DNA of 64,000 nucleotides from an uncultured Oscillospiraceae bacterium (GCA_904384225.1 CAJFJV010000003.1:35977-99976), one strand, 5' to 3'; shown: positions 1-10,043, counted from the first letter of the stretch. The notes: generated from the letters alone by a model not told the origin. Numbers and translations are program-made.

Positions 1-1809
1 ATTGTTTTCTGCAAAAGCGCTGTAACGCTTCAGCATTTCCGTAACCGCCCATCCGAGTGCGCCGGCCGCCTTCCGCGGATCCGTTACAACCGGCACCAGC
101 AAGTGCGGAATCCCATTGTATACACCAAGCTCAACTACCTTCGGATCCACCATCAGAAACCGGACCTCAGCCGGCGAAGCTTTATACAGCAGGCTGATAA
201 TGATAGAATTGATGCAAACAGATTTTCCGGAACCAGTGGCACCTGCAATCAGCATATGCGGCATCTTTGCAATATCCGCAATGACACAGTTTCCAGCGAT
301 ATCACGCCCAAGCGCAATAGAAAGCTTACTCTTTGCACGGTCAAACTCTACTGTATCAATGATCTCCCGCATTGTGACAATGTCTGTCTGTTGATTCGGT
401 ACTTCAATTCCAACCGCAGGCTTTCCGGGGATCGGCGCTTCAATGCGCACACCTGAAGCCGCCAGGTTTAAGGCAATATCGTCTGCAAGCCCTGTAATCC
501 TACTGATTTTCACCCCGGCAGAAGGCTGTAATTCGTAGCGCGTCACAGATGGACCGCGGCTAATATTTAAAATCCGCACCTGTACGCCAAAGCTTTTCAG
601 TGTTTCTACCAGAAGCTGCGCATTTTTATTCTGTTCCGCGCTTACGTCAATATTAGCGTTGGCCCGTGGTGCGCGCAGAAGTCCGATCGGCGGTTTTATA
701 TATGTATCGGCTGCACTTTCTTCTGGAAACAGGCGTGTCTGCCCCTCTGCCGCTGCTTCCGGCGTGTCAGAGCCATCCAAAGGTTTGCCGGTGCTTTGCC
801 CAAAGAGCGCCTGTTCAACAAGCGCCTCCGCTTCCCGGCGCTGTACGGAATCTGTATAATGAAAAAAAGAATTCGATGCGGATGATTGCGCGGTTAAATC
901 AGCAGCCTCTGCTGTTTCAACAGAAGGGGTACTGTCTTGCGTCCTTTTTTCTGCGCGCTGTTTTCTGGCTGCTTTTACCTCTTGGATTTCTTGCTCCGCA
1001 CGTGCTTTTTCCGCCTCCAAAAGCTCTTGAATCGCAGGTTTGGGGACAGAATTCGCAAGAGGATCTGCCCCTTGCCCGGAAGCCGGCCCTAAGTCGACAT
1101 CGATATTGAATTTAGCGGCTGCCGCACGCTCATTTTCCTCCCGCTTCGCTGCATACGTTTCCTCTATTTTTTTTACCGGTTTTGCCATACTGCGGAACAA
1201 TCCGATCAGCGTACTTCCGGTTAACAGCATCAAAAAAGCAAACAGCACAAGTGCCAAAATAATAATTGCGCCAATTCTGCCGCATCCTGCATACAGTGGC
1301 CAACCAATCAGTGCACTTAAAAGCCCGCCTCCGGTAAGCTGTGTGCCATTGTCATACAGCCGGATCAAAACCGTAAAAAAGCCATCTCCGGAAAAAGGCG
1401 CGGACTGGCAAACCTCTACAAGAGAACAAATCAAAACGACCAGGACAATGGATTGCCACACTTTATTGTGGATCTCTCCCGCAGACTTATCCAGCGTTGT
1501 CATAATCGCAATATAAATCAAAAAGACCGGTACAGCAATAATAGTAAGCCCACATAACCCTAAAAGAAAATCGTGGCACCAACGCCAAAAATTCGTTCCC
1601 GGAATGAAGGCAACCGCCGCAATCAAAATGCCAAACGTAAAAAGCAGGACAGCATTCATCTGCCTCCTGCTTTGGCGACGTTTTTCATATTCCGCCTTAT
1701 AATTGGCTGTTTCCTGCGTCCTTTTACCAGCAGTTTGTTTTTTCCCATGAGAAGTATTGGTTTTCTTTTTGGTGGTATTTGCTGTAGATTTCCGTTTTGT
1801 CTGTGCCAT
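1..1809 (-). CDS. ftsK: DNA translocase FtsK/SpoIIIE (3' end lies outside the window)
   Basis: Minus-strand reading frame from ATG at 1809 open to the window edge; hydrophobic N-terminal segments, then '...[57 protein letters not shown]' (FtsK Walker A region). The ORF track misses it because it is truncated by the edge. Confidence 0.95.
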   Translation of the reverse strand, partial: MAQTKRKSTANTTKKKTNTSHGKKQTAGKRTQETANYKAEYEKRRQSRRQMNAVLLFTFGILIAAVAFIPGTNFWRWCHDFLLGLCGLTIIAVPVFLIYIAIMTTLDKSAGEIHNKVWQSIVLVVLICSLVEVCQSAPFSGDGFFTVLIRLYDNGTQLTGGGLLSALIGWPLYAGCGRIGAIIILALVLFAFLMLLTGSTLIGLFRSMAKPVKKIEETYAAKREENERAAAAKFNIDVDLGPASGQGADPLANSVPKPAIQELLEAEKARAEQEIQEVKAARKQRAEKRTQDSTPSVETAEAADLTAQSSASNSFFHYTDSVQRREAEALVEQALFGQSTGKPLDGSDTPEAAAEGQTRLFPEESAADTYIKPPIGLLRAPRANANIDVSAEQNKNAQLLVETLKSFGVQVRILNISRGPSVTRYELQPSAGVKISRITGLADDIALNLAASGVRIEAPIPGKPAVGIEVPNQQTDIVTMREIIDTVEFDRAKSKLSIALGRDIAGNCVIADIAKMPHMLIAGATGSGKSVCINSIIISLLYKASPAEVRFLMVDPKVVELGVYNGIPHLLVPVVTDPRKAAGALGWAVTEMLKRYSAFAENN

Positions 1810-1848
1810 GCCGTCCCGTCCTTTTCCACATAGAACTGTATTACTGTA

Positions 1849-2043
1849 TTATGGTATCACTTTTCCAACTACAGCCCCATATTTTAAATAATCCTTTAAA
1901 TCCGTACTAACGATCCTTGCAACATGAAACCCATCTGCCTCTTCTGTTCCATAAAGCAGCACATCCTGTACGCGGCGCGCCGTGTACGTAGACGGCGCTT
2001 TATAAAAGATATCGGCAGCATCAATGATTGTATGAAGAATCAC
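1849..2043 (-). CDS. ylzJ: YlzJ-like small protein
   Basis: Small ORF between tepA and ftsK, as in Bacillus; likely GTG start at 2043 (VILHTII...) preceded by GAGGCGG; the ORF-track ATG at 2067 would overlap tepA. Confidence 0.65.
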   Translation of the reverse strand: MILHTIIDAADIFYKAPSTYTARRVQDVLLYGTEEADGFHVARIVSTDLKDYLKYGAVVGKVIP

Positions 2044-2761
2044 AGACAGCCGCCTCCTTTTCATCAATCATACGGTAAAGGCAGGAAACCGCGTCAGAAA
2101 GGCCGCCGAGCTCATCAATCAGCCCTTCTTTTACGGCATCCTCACCGTTTAATACTGTACCGACGTCCATCACCAGCTCCCCCGTCGTCATCATCAGTTC
2201 GCGGAAACGTTCCCCGCTGATTTTCGCATTTTCCGTCACAAACCGGACTATCCGGTCCTGCATTTTTTCAAAATAAGAGAGTGTCTGCGGCACGCCTAAA
2301 ACCAGACCGTTCATACGAACAGGATGGATTGTCATGGTTGCCGACGGCACAATAAAAGATTTTTTAGCACTGACAGCAAGCGGTACGCCGATAGAATGCC
2401 CGCCGCCCAAAACAATAGAAACCGTCGGTTTTGACATCCCGGCAATCAGTTCAGCAATCGCAAGGCCTGCTTCCACATCGCCCCCCACCGTATTAATCAG
2501 GATCATGAGCCCTTTTATATCTTTATCCTGTTCAATTGCAACGAGTTGAGGCATAACGTGCTCATACTTTGTCGTTTTATTTTGTGAAGGAAGGATATAA
2601 TGCCCTTCAATCTGCCCGATAATTGTTAGACAGTGGATAATATGTTTTCCATAGGTCGTAACGGAGCCAGTTTGCATAATAGACTGCAGTTCGTCTGCCA
2701 GCGGCTGTTCTTCCTGTGAGGCGCCGATTTCCTCAGCGGTGCGTTCTTCATTTTTATCCAT
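2021..2761 (-). CDS. tepA: ClpP-like translocation-enhancing protein TepA/YmfB
   Basis: ClpP/crotonase-like fold signatures (LMILINTVGGDVEAGLAIAELI, GGGHSIGVPLAVSA); synteny tepA-ylzJ-ftsK/spoIIIE. Confidence 0.85.
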   Translation of the reverse strand: MDKNEERTAEEIGASQEEQPLADELQSIMQTGSVTTYGKHIIHCLTIIGQIEGHYILPSQNKTTKYEHVMPQLVAIEQDKDIKGLMILINTVGGDVEAGLAIAELIAGMSKPTVSIVLGGGHSIGVPLAVSAKKSFIVPSATMTIHPVRMNGLVLGVPQTLSYFEKMQDRIVRFVTENAKISGERFRELMMTTGELVMDVGTVLNGEDAVKEGLIDELGGLSDAVSCLYRMIDEKEAAVCDSSYNH

Positions 2762-2940
2762 ATAGTGACACTCCTTTTATTTTTCAGTAGTATCACCACA
2801 GAAAGAGTACATATACGGCTGCTATGATAAAACGATCTGTGTACAGTTGTTCGCATAGATATGTTTTTATTATATCAGTTTTCCGTCCATTGTCAAACAG
2901 CAGAACAGTACAAATACCAAAATATTTCCAATTATACTTG

Positions 2941-3582
2941 TTATGTATTGTTTCCTATCAGCGCTTCCGGAACCTCGCCCACAAGAATTGTTTCAGCAAT
3001 CAGAAAATCCCTTGTTACAGTAAAATCGGCCGCATAAAACGGCACATATACATTAACCGTAGCTGTCATCATAATGATGATCCTATGTCGTGTCTGATTC
3101 ACCCCGGCAGAGGAAAAATCGCTTCTGTATTCCGCCCGTACAAAACCAAGCGAGGAAACCTGCAGCGGGATATCAGGCCCTCTTCCTGAAAGAAATTCTG
3201 TTCCAATCAAGGTCCCAAGCGGCAAAGATACAGTGTTTCCTTTTCCAGAAAGCGATTCCGTAGCGGTAAGTTCCAGCAAAGATATCAATTGATTGAGAAG
3301 GACGGTATCGTATATAATGGACGTAATGTCTCCATTTTCATCATACGACACCCTGCATAATGTATCATATGAAAAATCATTTTTTTCAATAACATCCAAC
3401 ACAGACTCTGACAATGCTTTTGATGCCAGAATATCTCCCTGCATTGCAATAGTGCGGCGGACTGCCCTGCCAAATAAAAGATCTGATATTAAGATAAAGA
3501 TGACAATGATTAAAACCAAGCGCATAAGGCCTTTCCACAGTCCGCGTCTTTTCTTTAAACGGCAAAATGTTCTACTCTGCAT
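2941..3582 (-). CDS. yunB: Sporulation protein YunB
   Basis: ORF 2941..3693; characteristic 'SSAGVNQTRHRIIIMMTATVNVYVPF' C-terminal region; internal ATG at 3582 with GGCGGTGG upstream is the more plausible start. Confidence 0.8.
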   Translation of the reverse strand: MQSRTFCRLKKRRGLWKGLMRLVLIIVIFILISDLLFGRAVRRTIAMQGDILASKALSESVLDVIEKNDFSYDTLCRVSYDENGDITSIIYDTVLLNQLISLLELTATESLSGKGNTVSLPLGTLIGTEFLSGRGPDIPLQVSSLGFVRAEYRSDFSSAGVNQTRHRIIIMMTATVNVYVPFYAADFTVTRDFLIAETILVGEVPEALIGNNT

Positions 3583-3732
3583 GCAATCCACCGCCTTATA
3601 CGGCAGTATATGCAAATTTGCATAATACGTGCGTCTTTTTATTCTCCTTTTATTCCGGCTAAAATCCTTTTGTATGGTTGCAGATTCAAACAAAAAACGC
3701 TATAATAGTGCAAGACAGATTGGAGGCATATC

Positions 3733-4800
3733 ATGAGACAAAATCACCTGATCGATTTAGATGACCTTTCAAAAGCACAATGGGAACAAATTGTCGAACT
3801 TGCAATCCGAATCAGCAAAAGCCCGGAAAAATATACCGAGCATTGCAAAAACAAAATTATGGCGACGCTCTTTTTTGAGCCGTCGACTCGTACACAGAAT
3901 TCTTTTCAAACGGCCATGCTTCGCCTTGGCGGCAGTATTATTGGCTTTGACAATCCGCAAAACAGTTCTGTTTCCAAAGGCGAGACATTGGCCGATACTA
4001 TCCGGATTATGAGCAGCTATGCTGACATCATTGCAATGCGCCATCCTGTTGAAGGGGCGGCACTGGCCGGCGCCCAATATTCTTCTTGCCCGCTAATCAA
4101 TGCCGGCGACGGCGGACATCTGCATCCGACACAAACGCTGACCGATCTTGTCACACTTGCAAATGAACTTGGCGATTTAAACCATATTACCATTGGATTT
4201 TGCGGAGATCTCAAAAACGGACGGACAGTACACTCTTTAATTAAAGCGTTAAGCTATTATGAAAAAACGCATTTCGTACTTATTTCAACTGATGAATTAA
4301 CTCTACCACAACGGTTTAAAAATGTTATTACAGCGAGCGGCTGTACATATGAAGAGATCTATTCTTTGGAAAAAGCTATCGGATCACTCGATGTTTTGTA
4401 TATGACGCGCATCCAAAGGGAACGCTTTTCAAGCGAGGCGCTTTATCAATCGCAAAAAGATGTCTATGTTCTGGATACAGAAAAACTGAAATTGGCCCGT
4501 CCAGATTTAAAAATCTTGCATCCTCTGCCTCGTGTTGACGAAATTACGACGGATGTCGATCATGATCCGCGCGCTTTATATTTCAAGCAGGCAAAGTACG
4601 GTGTATATGCCAGAATGGCATTAATCATCACATTATTGGAGTCTGCCTCAAAAGAGGAAATCTTAAAAGGGGACGCGGATAAAGACCGTCGCTGCCCTAA
4701 CCCACATTGTATTACCAATATTGAGACGTACCTTTCTCCTTCCTTCCTTTCCGATGGACAGGCTACTTTTTGCGAATATTGCGATACGCCTGTAGAGTAA
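3733..4800 (+). CDS. pyrB: Aspartate carbamoyltransferase catalytic chain with C-terminal PyrI-like zinc-binding domain
   Basis: FFEPSTRTQNSFQTAMLRLGG, HPTQTLTDL, HPLPRVDEI motifs; C-terminus CPNPHC...CEYC resembles the PyrI Cys4 zinc domain. Confidence 0.95.
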   Translation: MRQNHLIDLDDLSKAQWEQIVELAIRISKSPEKYTEHCKNKIMATLFFEPSTRTQNSFQTAMLRLGGSIIGFDNPQNSSVSKGETLADTIRIMSSYADIIAMRHPVEGAALAGAQYSSCPLINAGDGGHLHPTQTLTDLVTLANELGDLNHITIGFCGDLKNGRTVHSLIKALSYYEKTHFVLISTDELTLPQRFKNVITASGCTYEEIYSLEKAIGSLDVLYMTRIQRERFSSEALYQSQKDVYVLDTEKLKLARPDLKILHPLPRVDEITTDVDHDPRALYFKQAKYGVYARMALIITLLESASKEEILKGDADKDRRCPNPHCITNIETYLSPSFLSDGQATFCEYCDTPVE

Positions 4801-4928
4801 TGCTCTGCACTGCCGTTTTTATTTTTCAACCAATTTTCTTCTAAAAAAGAGCAAAAAAGATCAATACAGCAATCCAAAAGATTGCATGTCCGTCAATATA
4901 ATAAAAAATACCGAAAGGGGTAATCAAA

Positions 4929-5240
4929 ATGGCATTGATTCATACAGATGATCAGAAATTTAAAGATGTTATTGCAGCTGCACCCATAGCACTGGTTGAT
5001 TTTTACGCAGATTGGTGTGGCCCTTGTAAGATGCTGGCGCCGATTCTTGAGGAATTGGCTGAAGAAAAAGCCGATTCGCTCACTGTCGTTAAAGTTAATG
5101 TTGACGATTCTCCGGAAACCGCCGGTGCTTTTTCTATCATGAGCATTCCGACCGTAATCCTTTTTAAAGACGGTCAGGTTGTTGATAAGCTGGTTGGTTA
5201 CACCACAAAAGAAAATTTAATTGCTAAATTCGGCCTCTGA
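4929..5240 (+). CDS. trxA: Thioredoxin
   Basis: 103 aa, WCGPCKM active site, SIMSIPTVILFKDGQ. Confidence 0.95.
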   Translation: MALIHTDDQKFKDVIAAAPIALVDFYADWCGPCKMLAPILEELAEEKADSLTVVKVNVDDSPETAGAFSIMSIPTVILFKDGQVVDKLVGYTTKENLIAKFGL

Positions 5241-5333
5241 GTGATGCAACAGAAAAACTGCTGTAGGAAAACTGGCTGGATTGTTTAGACGGCACAAAAA
5301 AGTCCTTGTGTATAAGAAGTGTTGATATTCAGA

Positions 5334-5370
5334 CGGAGCGGCGTAGCAAAGCTACGCCGCTCCGGTTTTT
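5334..5370 (+). terminator. Rho-independent terminator after trxA
   Basis: Perfect 14-bp stem CGGAGCGGCGTAGC-AAA-GCTACGCCGCTCCG followed by GTTTTT. Confidence 0.9.
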
Positions 5371-5496
5371 ATATTGGATGCTCATATGATTGCAAAAAGA
5401 AAGGCATGGACTGATTATTTGGTTAACCCCAAAGAAGGAAAAGGATTGTGACGGCTCTTTCGGTTTAATTCAGCGGTATATCGCAGCTTTTCTGAA

Positions 5497-6267
5497 TTAC
5501 AGTTCCTTTTTGATTTTTTGCAGCGCCCCTTTTTCCAATCTTGAAACCTGCGCTTGACTGATTCCAATTTCATTCGCGACTTCTACCTGTGTCTTTCCGC
5601 AAAAAAAGCGCAAATTTAAAATTCGCTTTTCCCTTTCATTCAAATTGTGCAATGCCTCTCGCATGACAATCTCGCTTAACCAGTTTTCATCGCTGTTTTG
5701 ATCCCCCACCTGATCCATAACATAAATCGTATCCCCTCCGTCAGAATAAACCGGTTCATATAAAGATACCGGTTCTACGATTGCCTCCAACGCGAGGACA
5801 ACGCGTTCTTTGGGCAGGCCGATTTCTTTCGCGATTTGTTCAATTGTTGGTTCACAGTCATTCTCGCCGGTTAGGCGCTCTTTTGCCTGCATTGCACGAT
5901 ATGCAATATCCTTAAGGGAGCGGCTTACACGCATCGTATTGGAGTCGCGCAAATATCGCCGGATTTCTCCTTGTATCATTGGAACGGCATACGTCGAAAA
6001 ACGGACATCCTGCGATATATCAAAATGATCAATGGCTTTCATCAAACCGATACACCCGATTTGGAAAAGATCATCTAAATTCTCACCCCGATTGACAAAG
6101 CGCTGTATTACGCTCAATACCAGACGCAAATTTCCGCAAATCAAGGCTTCTCTGGCTTTCATATCCCCTTGTTTTACTTTTTTTAACAGTTCCGCTTTTT
6201 CGCTTTCACGCAATGTTTTTAACTTTGCCGTATTGATGCCGCAAATTTCAACTTTTCCGTAAGCCAC
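5497..6267 (-). CDS. sigG: RNA polymerase sporulation sigma factor SigG
   Basis: YGKVEICGINTAKLKTL N-terminus typical of sigma-G; sigma-70 regions 2-4; likely GTG start at 6267 after AAAGGACGG. Confidence 0.9.
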   Translation of the reverse strand: MAYGKVEICGINTAKLKTLRESEKAELLKKVKQGDMKAREALICGNLRLVLSVIQRFVNRGENLDDLFQIGCIGLMKAIDHFDISQDVRFSTYAVPMIQGEIRRYLRDSNTMRVSRSLKDIAYRAMQAKERLTGENDCEPTIEQIAKEIGLPKERVVLALEAIVEPVSLYEPVYSDGGDTIYVMDQVGDQNSDENWLSEIVMREALHNLNEREKRILNLRFFCGKTQVEVANEIGISQAQVSRLEKGALQKIKKEL

Positions 6268-6296
6268 ATTATCCCGTCCTTTCTGCTTATGCAGAA

Positions 6297-6325
6297 AGTA
6301 TGCCCTTTTCAATAATATGGTATGC
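6297..6325 (-). promoter_or_regulatory. Candidate sigma-F/sigma-G promoter of sigG
   Basis: On the minus strand GCATA-N15-GGGCATACT, matching the sigma-F/G pattern (-35 GyATA-like, -10 GGnnAnAnT), about 30 nt upstream of the sigG start. Confidence 0.65.
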
Positions 6326-6460
6326 AATTGATTTTTCTTTACATATTATCCGATATATTTCATTTCGCTGAAATAGAATGGGCTTACCAAACCACTGATT
6401 TTCTATCCTCGCTTGGGCAAGTACCTTTTTCTTCATAAAAAAATCCCCTCTATTATGCAT

Positions 6461-6834
6461 TTGAAGTGACCCCAAAAAGTTAGACAATATTTTGCAGTAG
6501 AAAAAGTTCAAGCAACCGAAAGGGCTTGTTGTCTGTGGAGTGCAGGCGGCAGGCCCTTTAACTTTGCCTTGATTCTGCGATTGCCGTTCTACCGCTAAGC
6601 CTTCCGGCCCTTCTTCAAGATAGATTCGTTCCCAGCGTTCAATGATGCCATGGTCATTGATTTCAAACCTTCGCATTACTTCGCGTATACTCAGGTGTTC
6701 CTCTCGCATTGTCTCTACTACCGTTCGCTTGAATTCCGGCGTATATCGTTTGTTAGATCTTCCTTTTGGCATAATAAATCACCCCATCTGTTAGATAGTA
6801 TATCATACTGTCTAACAAATGGGGTGCTGTTCAA
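6461..6834 (-). mobile_element. Internally deleted IS3-like element (orfA remnant plus both terminal repeats)
   Basis: Imperfect terminal inverted repeats: left TTGAAGTGACCCCAAAAAGTTAGACAATAT and right (reverse complement) TTGAACAGCACCCCATTTGTTAGACAGTAT; orfA-like HTH ORF between them; the left end recurs at 63904-64000. Confidence 0.8.
6545..6772 (-). pseudogene. Truncated IS3-family OrfA helix-turn-helix transposase fragment
   Basis: MPKGRSNKRYTPEFKRTVVETMREEHLSIREVMRRFEINDHGIIERWERIYLEEGPEGLAVER, then runs into terminal-end sequence. End coordinate approximate. Confidence 0.8.
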
Positions 6835-7015
6835 TTCCAAAACAGAAGGGATTTATATCATTTTCACATTTCCTACCACAAAAGCACGACGGCATATTGC
6901 CGTATCAAAGCGAAAACGCAGAGTGTGCCTTCATATGAAGCGGTGGCTCTTTTTTTGAAATTGGCAGTGGAGTAAAACGCAGAAAACGGAAGCGCATAAA
7001 AGGGGAATACGGCCT

Positions 7016-7606
7016 TTACTGTCCATCCTTCTGGATTTCATCAAAAATTGCCCGCAGCTTATCTGCTCCCTCGCCGGTTTCCCCTGAAAATGGAATAATC
7101 GTGATCTGATCTCCGTAAGGAAGCTCCTCTTTTATTTTGGATAGCCGTTCCGTACGTTCTTTTTTATTTAGCTTATCATATTTTGTCAGTAAAACGACAA
7201 AAGGAAGGGAATGTGCAATTAAAAACTCCACCATCTGCACGTCAAGTACCGTCGGAGGATGCCGCATATCAATCAATTCAACAACCAAACGCAAATCGCG
7301 ATCCTGTGAAAAATAGCCTTCAATTAGTTCTGACCAACGATGCTTCTCCGATTTTGCAACTTTTGCATATCCGTATCCCGGCAAATCGACAAAATGCACA
7401 TTTTCCACCTGATAAAAATTGATCGTTGCTGTTTTCCCAGGAACGGCACTGACCCGCGCCAAATTTTTCCGATTAAAAATTTTATTGATTGCTGTAGATT
7501 TCCCGACATTTGATCGTCCTGCAAATGCAATTTCAATCCGATCAGAAGGAGGAATTTGGCTTGATATACCATAAGAACAAAAAAACGAAGCTTTATTGTA
7601 ATTCAT
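7016..7606 (-). CDS. engB: Ribosome biogenesis GTP-binding protein YihA/YsxC (EngB)
   Basis: GRSNVGKST, DLPGYGYAKV, TKYDKL; start at internal ATG (MNYNKASFF); directly follows lon. Confidence 0.93.
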   Translation of the reverse strand: MNYNKASFFCSYGISSQIPPSDRIEIAFAGRSNVGKSTAINKIFNRKNLARVSAVPGKTATINFYQVENVHFVDLPGYGYAKVAKSEKHRWSELIEGYFSQDRDLRLVVELIDMRHPPTVLDVQMVEFLIAHSLPFVVLLTKYDKLNKKERTERLSKIKEELPYGDQITIIPFSGETGEGADKLRAIFDEIQKDGQ

Positions 7607-7616
7607 TTTAAATTCC

Positions 7617-10040
7617 TCAGATCCGTACCGAATCGCCGGTGACAGATGTAGATTTCGGTTCACACCATGCATCCAAAACTTTACTTTCTTCTGTCTTCGG
7701 CGGTTGCACCAGCGCAAGCTCCAAAACTTCTTCAATTCTTTCTACCGGCTTAAACACAACCGATTCTTTTACAACAGGATCAACCTCATAGAGATCCGGT
7801 TCGTTCTCTTTCGGAATAATAACGATTTTTTTGTTTTCACGGTATGCCGCCATTGATTTTTCACGAAGGCCGCCAATCGGCATTACTCTTCCTCGCAATG
7901 AAATTTCCCCTGTCATAGCGACATCCCCACGCACCGGTATCCCAGACAGAGCAGAAACAACAGCGGTAACCATCGTTACCCCTGCGGACGGGCCATCTTT
8001 TGGCACCGCGCCCTCCGGAGCATGGATGTGCAGATCTTTTGTCTTATAAAAATCCGGATCAATATGATATTGCTCAGCGATGGTCCGAACATAGCTTACT
8101 GCTATATCTGCAGATTCTCTCATGACATCGCCCAGACTTCCCGTCAGTTTCAATTTTCCAGATCCTGTCATAACAGCACATTCGATTTCTAACATTTCTC
8201 CGCCTACGCTGGTCCATGCAAGCCCGTTTACGACACCAACCTGATCGGATGCTTCCGCCTCGGACCGGCGGAATTTTGCCGGTCCAATTAAATCTGAAAG
8301 ATTCTGCTTTGTGACAGTTACACGTTTGGCCTCTCCCGCTACAATACGTTTGGCGGCCTTACGGCAAACCGAACCAATCTGTCTTTCCAGTGTCCGCACA
8401 CCCGCTTCCCTTGTGTATCCATCCACAAGCTCATACAATGCGTCATCCCGGATCGAGAGCATGCGTCCGGACAATCCGTTTTTGTCCATTTGCTTTTTGA
8501 CTAAATGACGTTTGGCGATTTGGAATTTTTCCTCTCTTGTATAGCTTGGAAGCTCAATGATTTCCATACGGTCATAAAGCGGGCCCGGTATGTTTTGTGC
8601 ATTGTTCGCCGTCGTAATAAAAAGTGCATGGCTTAAGTCAAACGGAATCTCAACATAGCGGTCGACAAATGCCACATTTTGTTCCGGATCAAGCGTTTCA
8701 AGCATGGCAGATGCCGGATCCCCACGATAGTCATTTCCTAATTTATCAATCTCGTCAAGCAAGATCAACGGATTGTTTGTTTTGGCCTGACGAAATGCAT
8801 TGATGATACGCCCCGGCATCGAACCCAAGTATGTTTTGCGATGCCCGCGTATTTCGCTTTCATCTGTCACGCCGCCCAAAGAGACCCGGACATATTTTCT
8901 TCCGAGTGTTTTTGCGACCGACGCCGCAATCGAAGTTTTCCCTACACCGGGAGGCCCTACAAGGCAGATAATCTGCCCCTTTATTTCGGGCGCCAGCTTC
9001 CGCACACTTAAAAGCTCCAATATCCGCTCTTTGACTTTATCCAATCCATAGTGATCCCGATCAAGCTGTGCACGCGCTTTTTTAACATCCAACGTATCTT
9101 TGGTAAAGGAATCCCACGGAAGATCAAGGCAAACCTCTAAATAAGATTGGATGACATTGGCCTCCTGAGATTGAATAGGCAACCGGGCAAGACGCTCGCA
9201 CTCCTTCAAAAGCTTTTCGCGCGACTCATCAGAAATATTCTGAATGGCCCGGATTCTTTCTGCCATGTCGTTCGCTTCATCCTGCTCGCTTTCAGTTTCA
9301 CCTAATTCATCTTGAATAACGCGCATCTGTTCACGCAGGAAATAATCACGCTGGTTTTTATCCATGCGCTCTTTTACCCGCTCATAAATACCGTGTTCAA
9401 TTTCCAAAAGCGTGCACTCATGATCCAACACTTCTGCCAACTCTTCCAGTGCAGCGTACGCACCATTTTTTTCAAGCAGCGCCTGCTTGTCCTCATAAGA
9501 GCACAGAAGATTTGGTACAATCGCGGTGAACAATTCTTCAGGGTCGTCTTTGGAGAGTACACGCGATACCAGCTCACGCGAGACATTCGGCAATGCAGCG
9601 CAATAATTCTGAAACAAGGTTTTGACAAAGCGCATTAATCCTTCTGTTTCTTCTGCCGTGTGCTTTTTCCGTGAAGAGCGCGGCATGCGCTTTATATCCG
9701 ACAGAATAAACGGCGTTGTACTTAAAATACGTACAAGTTTTGCACGATACTTTCCTTCGATCAAAACCCGAATTGCGTTGTCGTCCGCTTTCAATAGCTG
9801 CTTAATGGTACAGACTACCCCGACTTGATAGAGATCCTGTTCCTCCGGATCCTCTGCTTCGATATTTTCCTGTGTTACAATAAAAAGATCGCGATTTAAA
9901 TCCATAGCCGCCTTGATTGCAAGAATCGATTTCGGCCGTTTTACATCAAAATGCATGGTTACACCAGGAAACGCAACCAATCCCCGCAGTGCCAACGTAG
10001 GCATTGCCTGAACTGCCCGTGTGTTTTTTTCCTGATCCAT
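7617..10040 (-). CDS. lon: ATP-dependent Lon protease
   Basis: 807 aa; GPPGVGKTSIA, PKDGPSAGVTMVTA catalytic motif, LAWTSVGGEMLEIE. Confidence 0.97.
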   Translation of the reverse strand: MDQEKNTRAVQAMPTLALRGLVAFPGVTMHFDVKRPKSILAIKAAMDLNRDLFIVTQENIEAEDPEEQDLYQVGVVCTIKQLLKADDNAIRVLIEGKYRAKLVRILSTTPFILSDIKRMPRSSRKKHTAEETEGLMRFVKTLFQNYCAALPNVSRELVSRVLSKDDPEELFTAIVPNLLCSYEDKQALLEKNGAYAALEELAEVLDHECTLLEIEHGIYERVKERMDKNQRDYFLREQMRVIQDELGETESEQDEANDMAERIRAIQNISDESREKLLKECERLARLPIQSQEANVIQSYLEVCLDLPWDSFTKDTLDVKKARAQLDRDHYGLDKVKERILELLSVRKLAPEIKGQIICLVGPPGVGKTSIAASVAKTLGRKYVRVSLGGVTDESEIRGHRKTYLGSMPGRIINAFRQAKTNNPLILLDEIDKLGNDYRGDPASAMLETLDPEQNVAFVDRYVEIPFDLSHALFITTANNAQNIPGPLYDRMEIIELPSYTREEKFQIAKRHLVKKQMDKNGLSGRMLSIRDDALYELVDGYTREAGVRTLERQIGSVCRKAAKRIVAGEAKRVTVTKQNLSDLIGPAKFRRSEAEASDQVGVVNGLAWTSVGGEMLEIECAVMTGSGKLKLTGSLGDVMRESADIAVSYVRTIAEQYHIDPDFYKTKDLHIHAPEGAVPKDGPSAGVTMVTAVVSALSGIPVRGDVAMTGEISLRGRVMPIGGLREKSMAAYRENKKIVIIPKENEPDLYEVDPVVKESVVFKPVERIEEVLELALVQPPKTEESKVLDAWCEPKSTSVTGDSVRI

Positions 10041-10043
10041 ATC

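Noticed and set aside
103-1833. Plus-strand ORFs across the first 1.8 kb of the track
   Set aside because: They are antisense to a clear, edge-truncated ftsK/spoIIIE reading frame on the minus strand.
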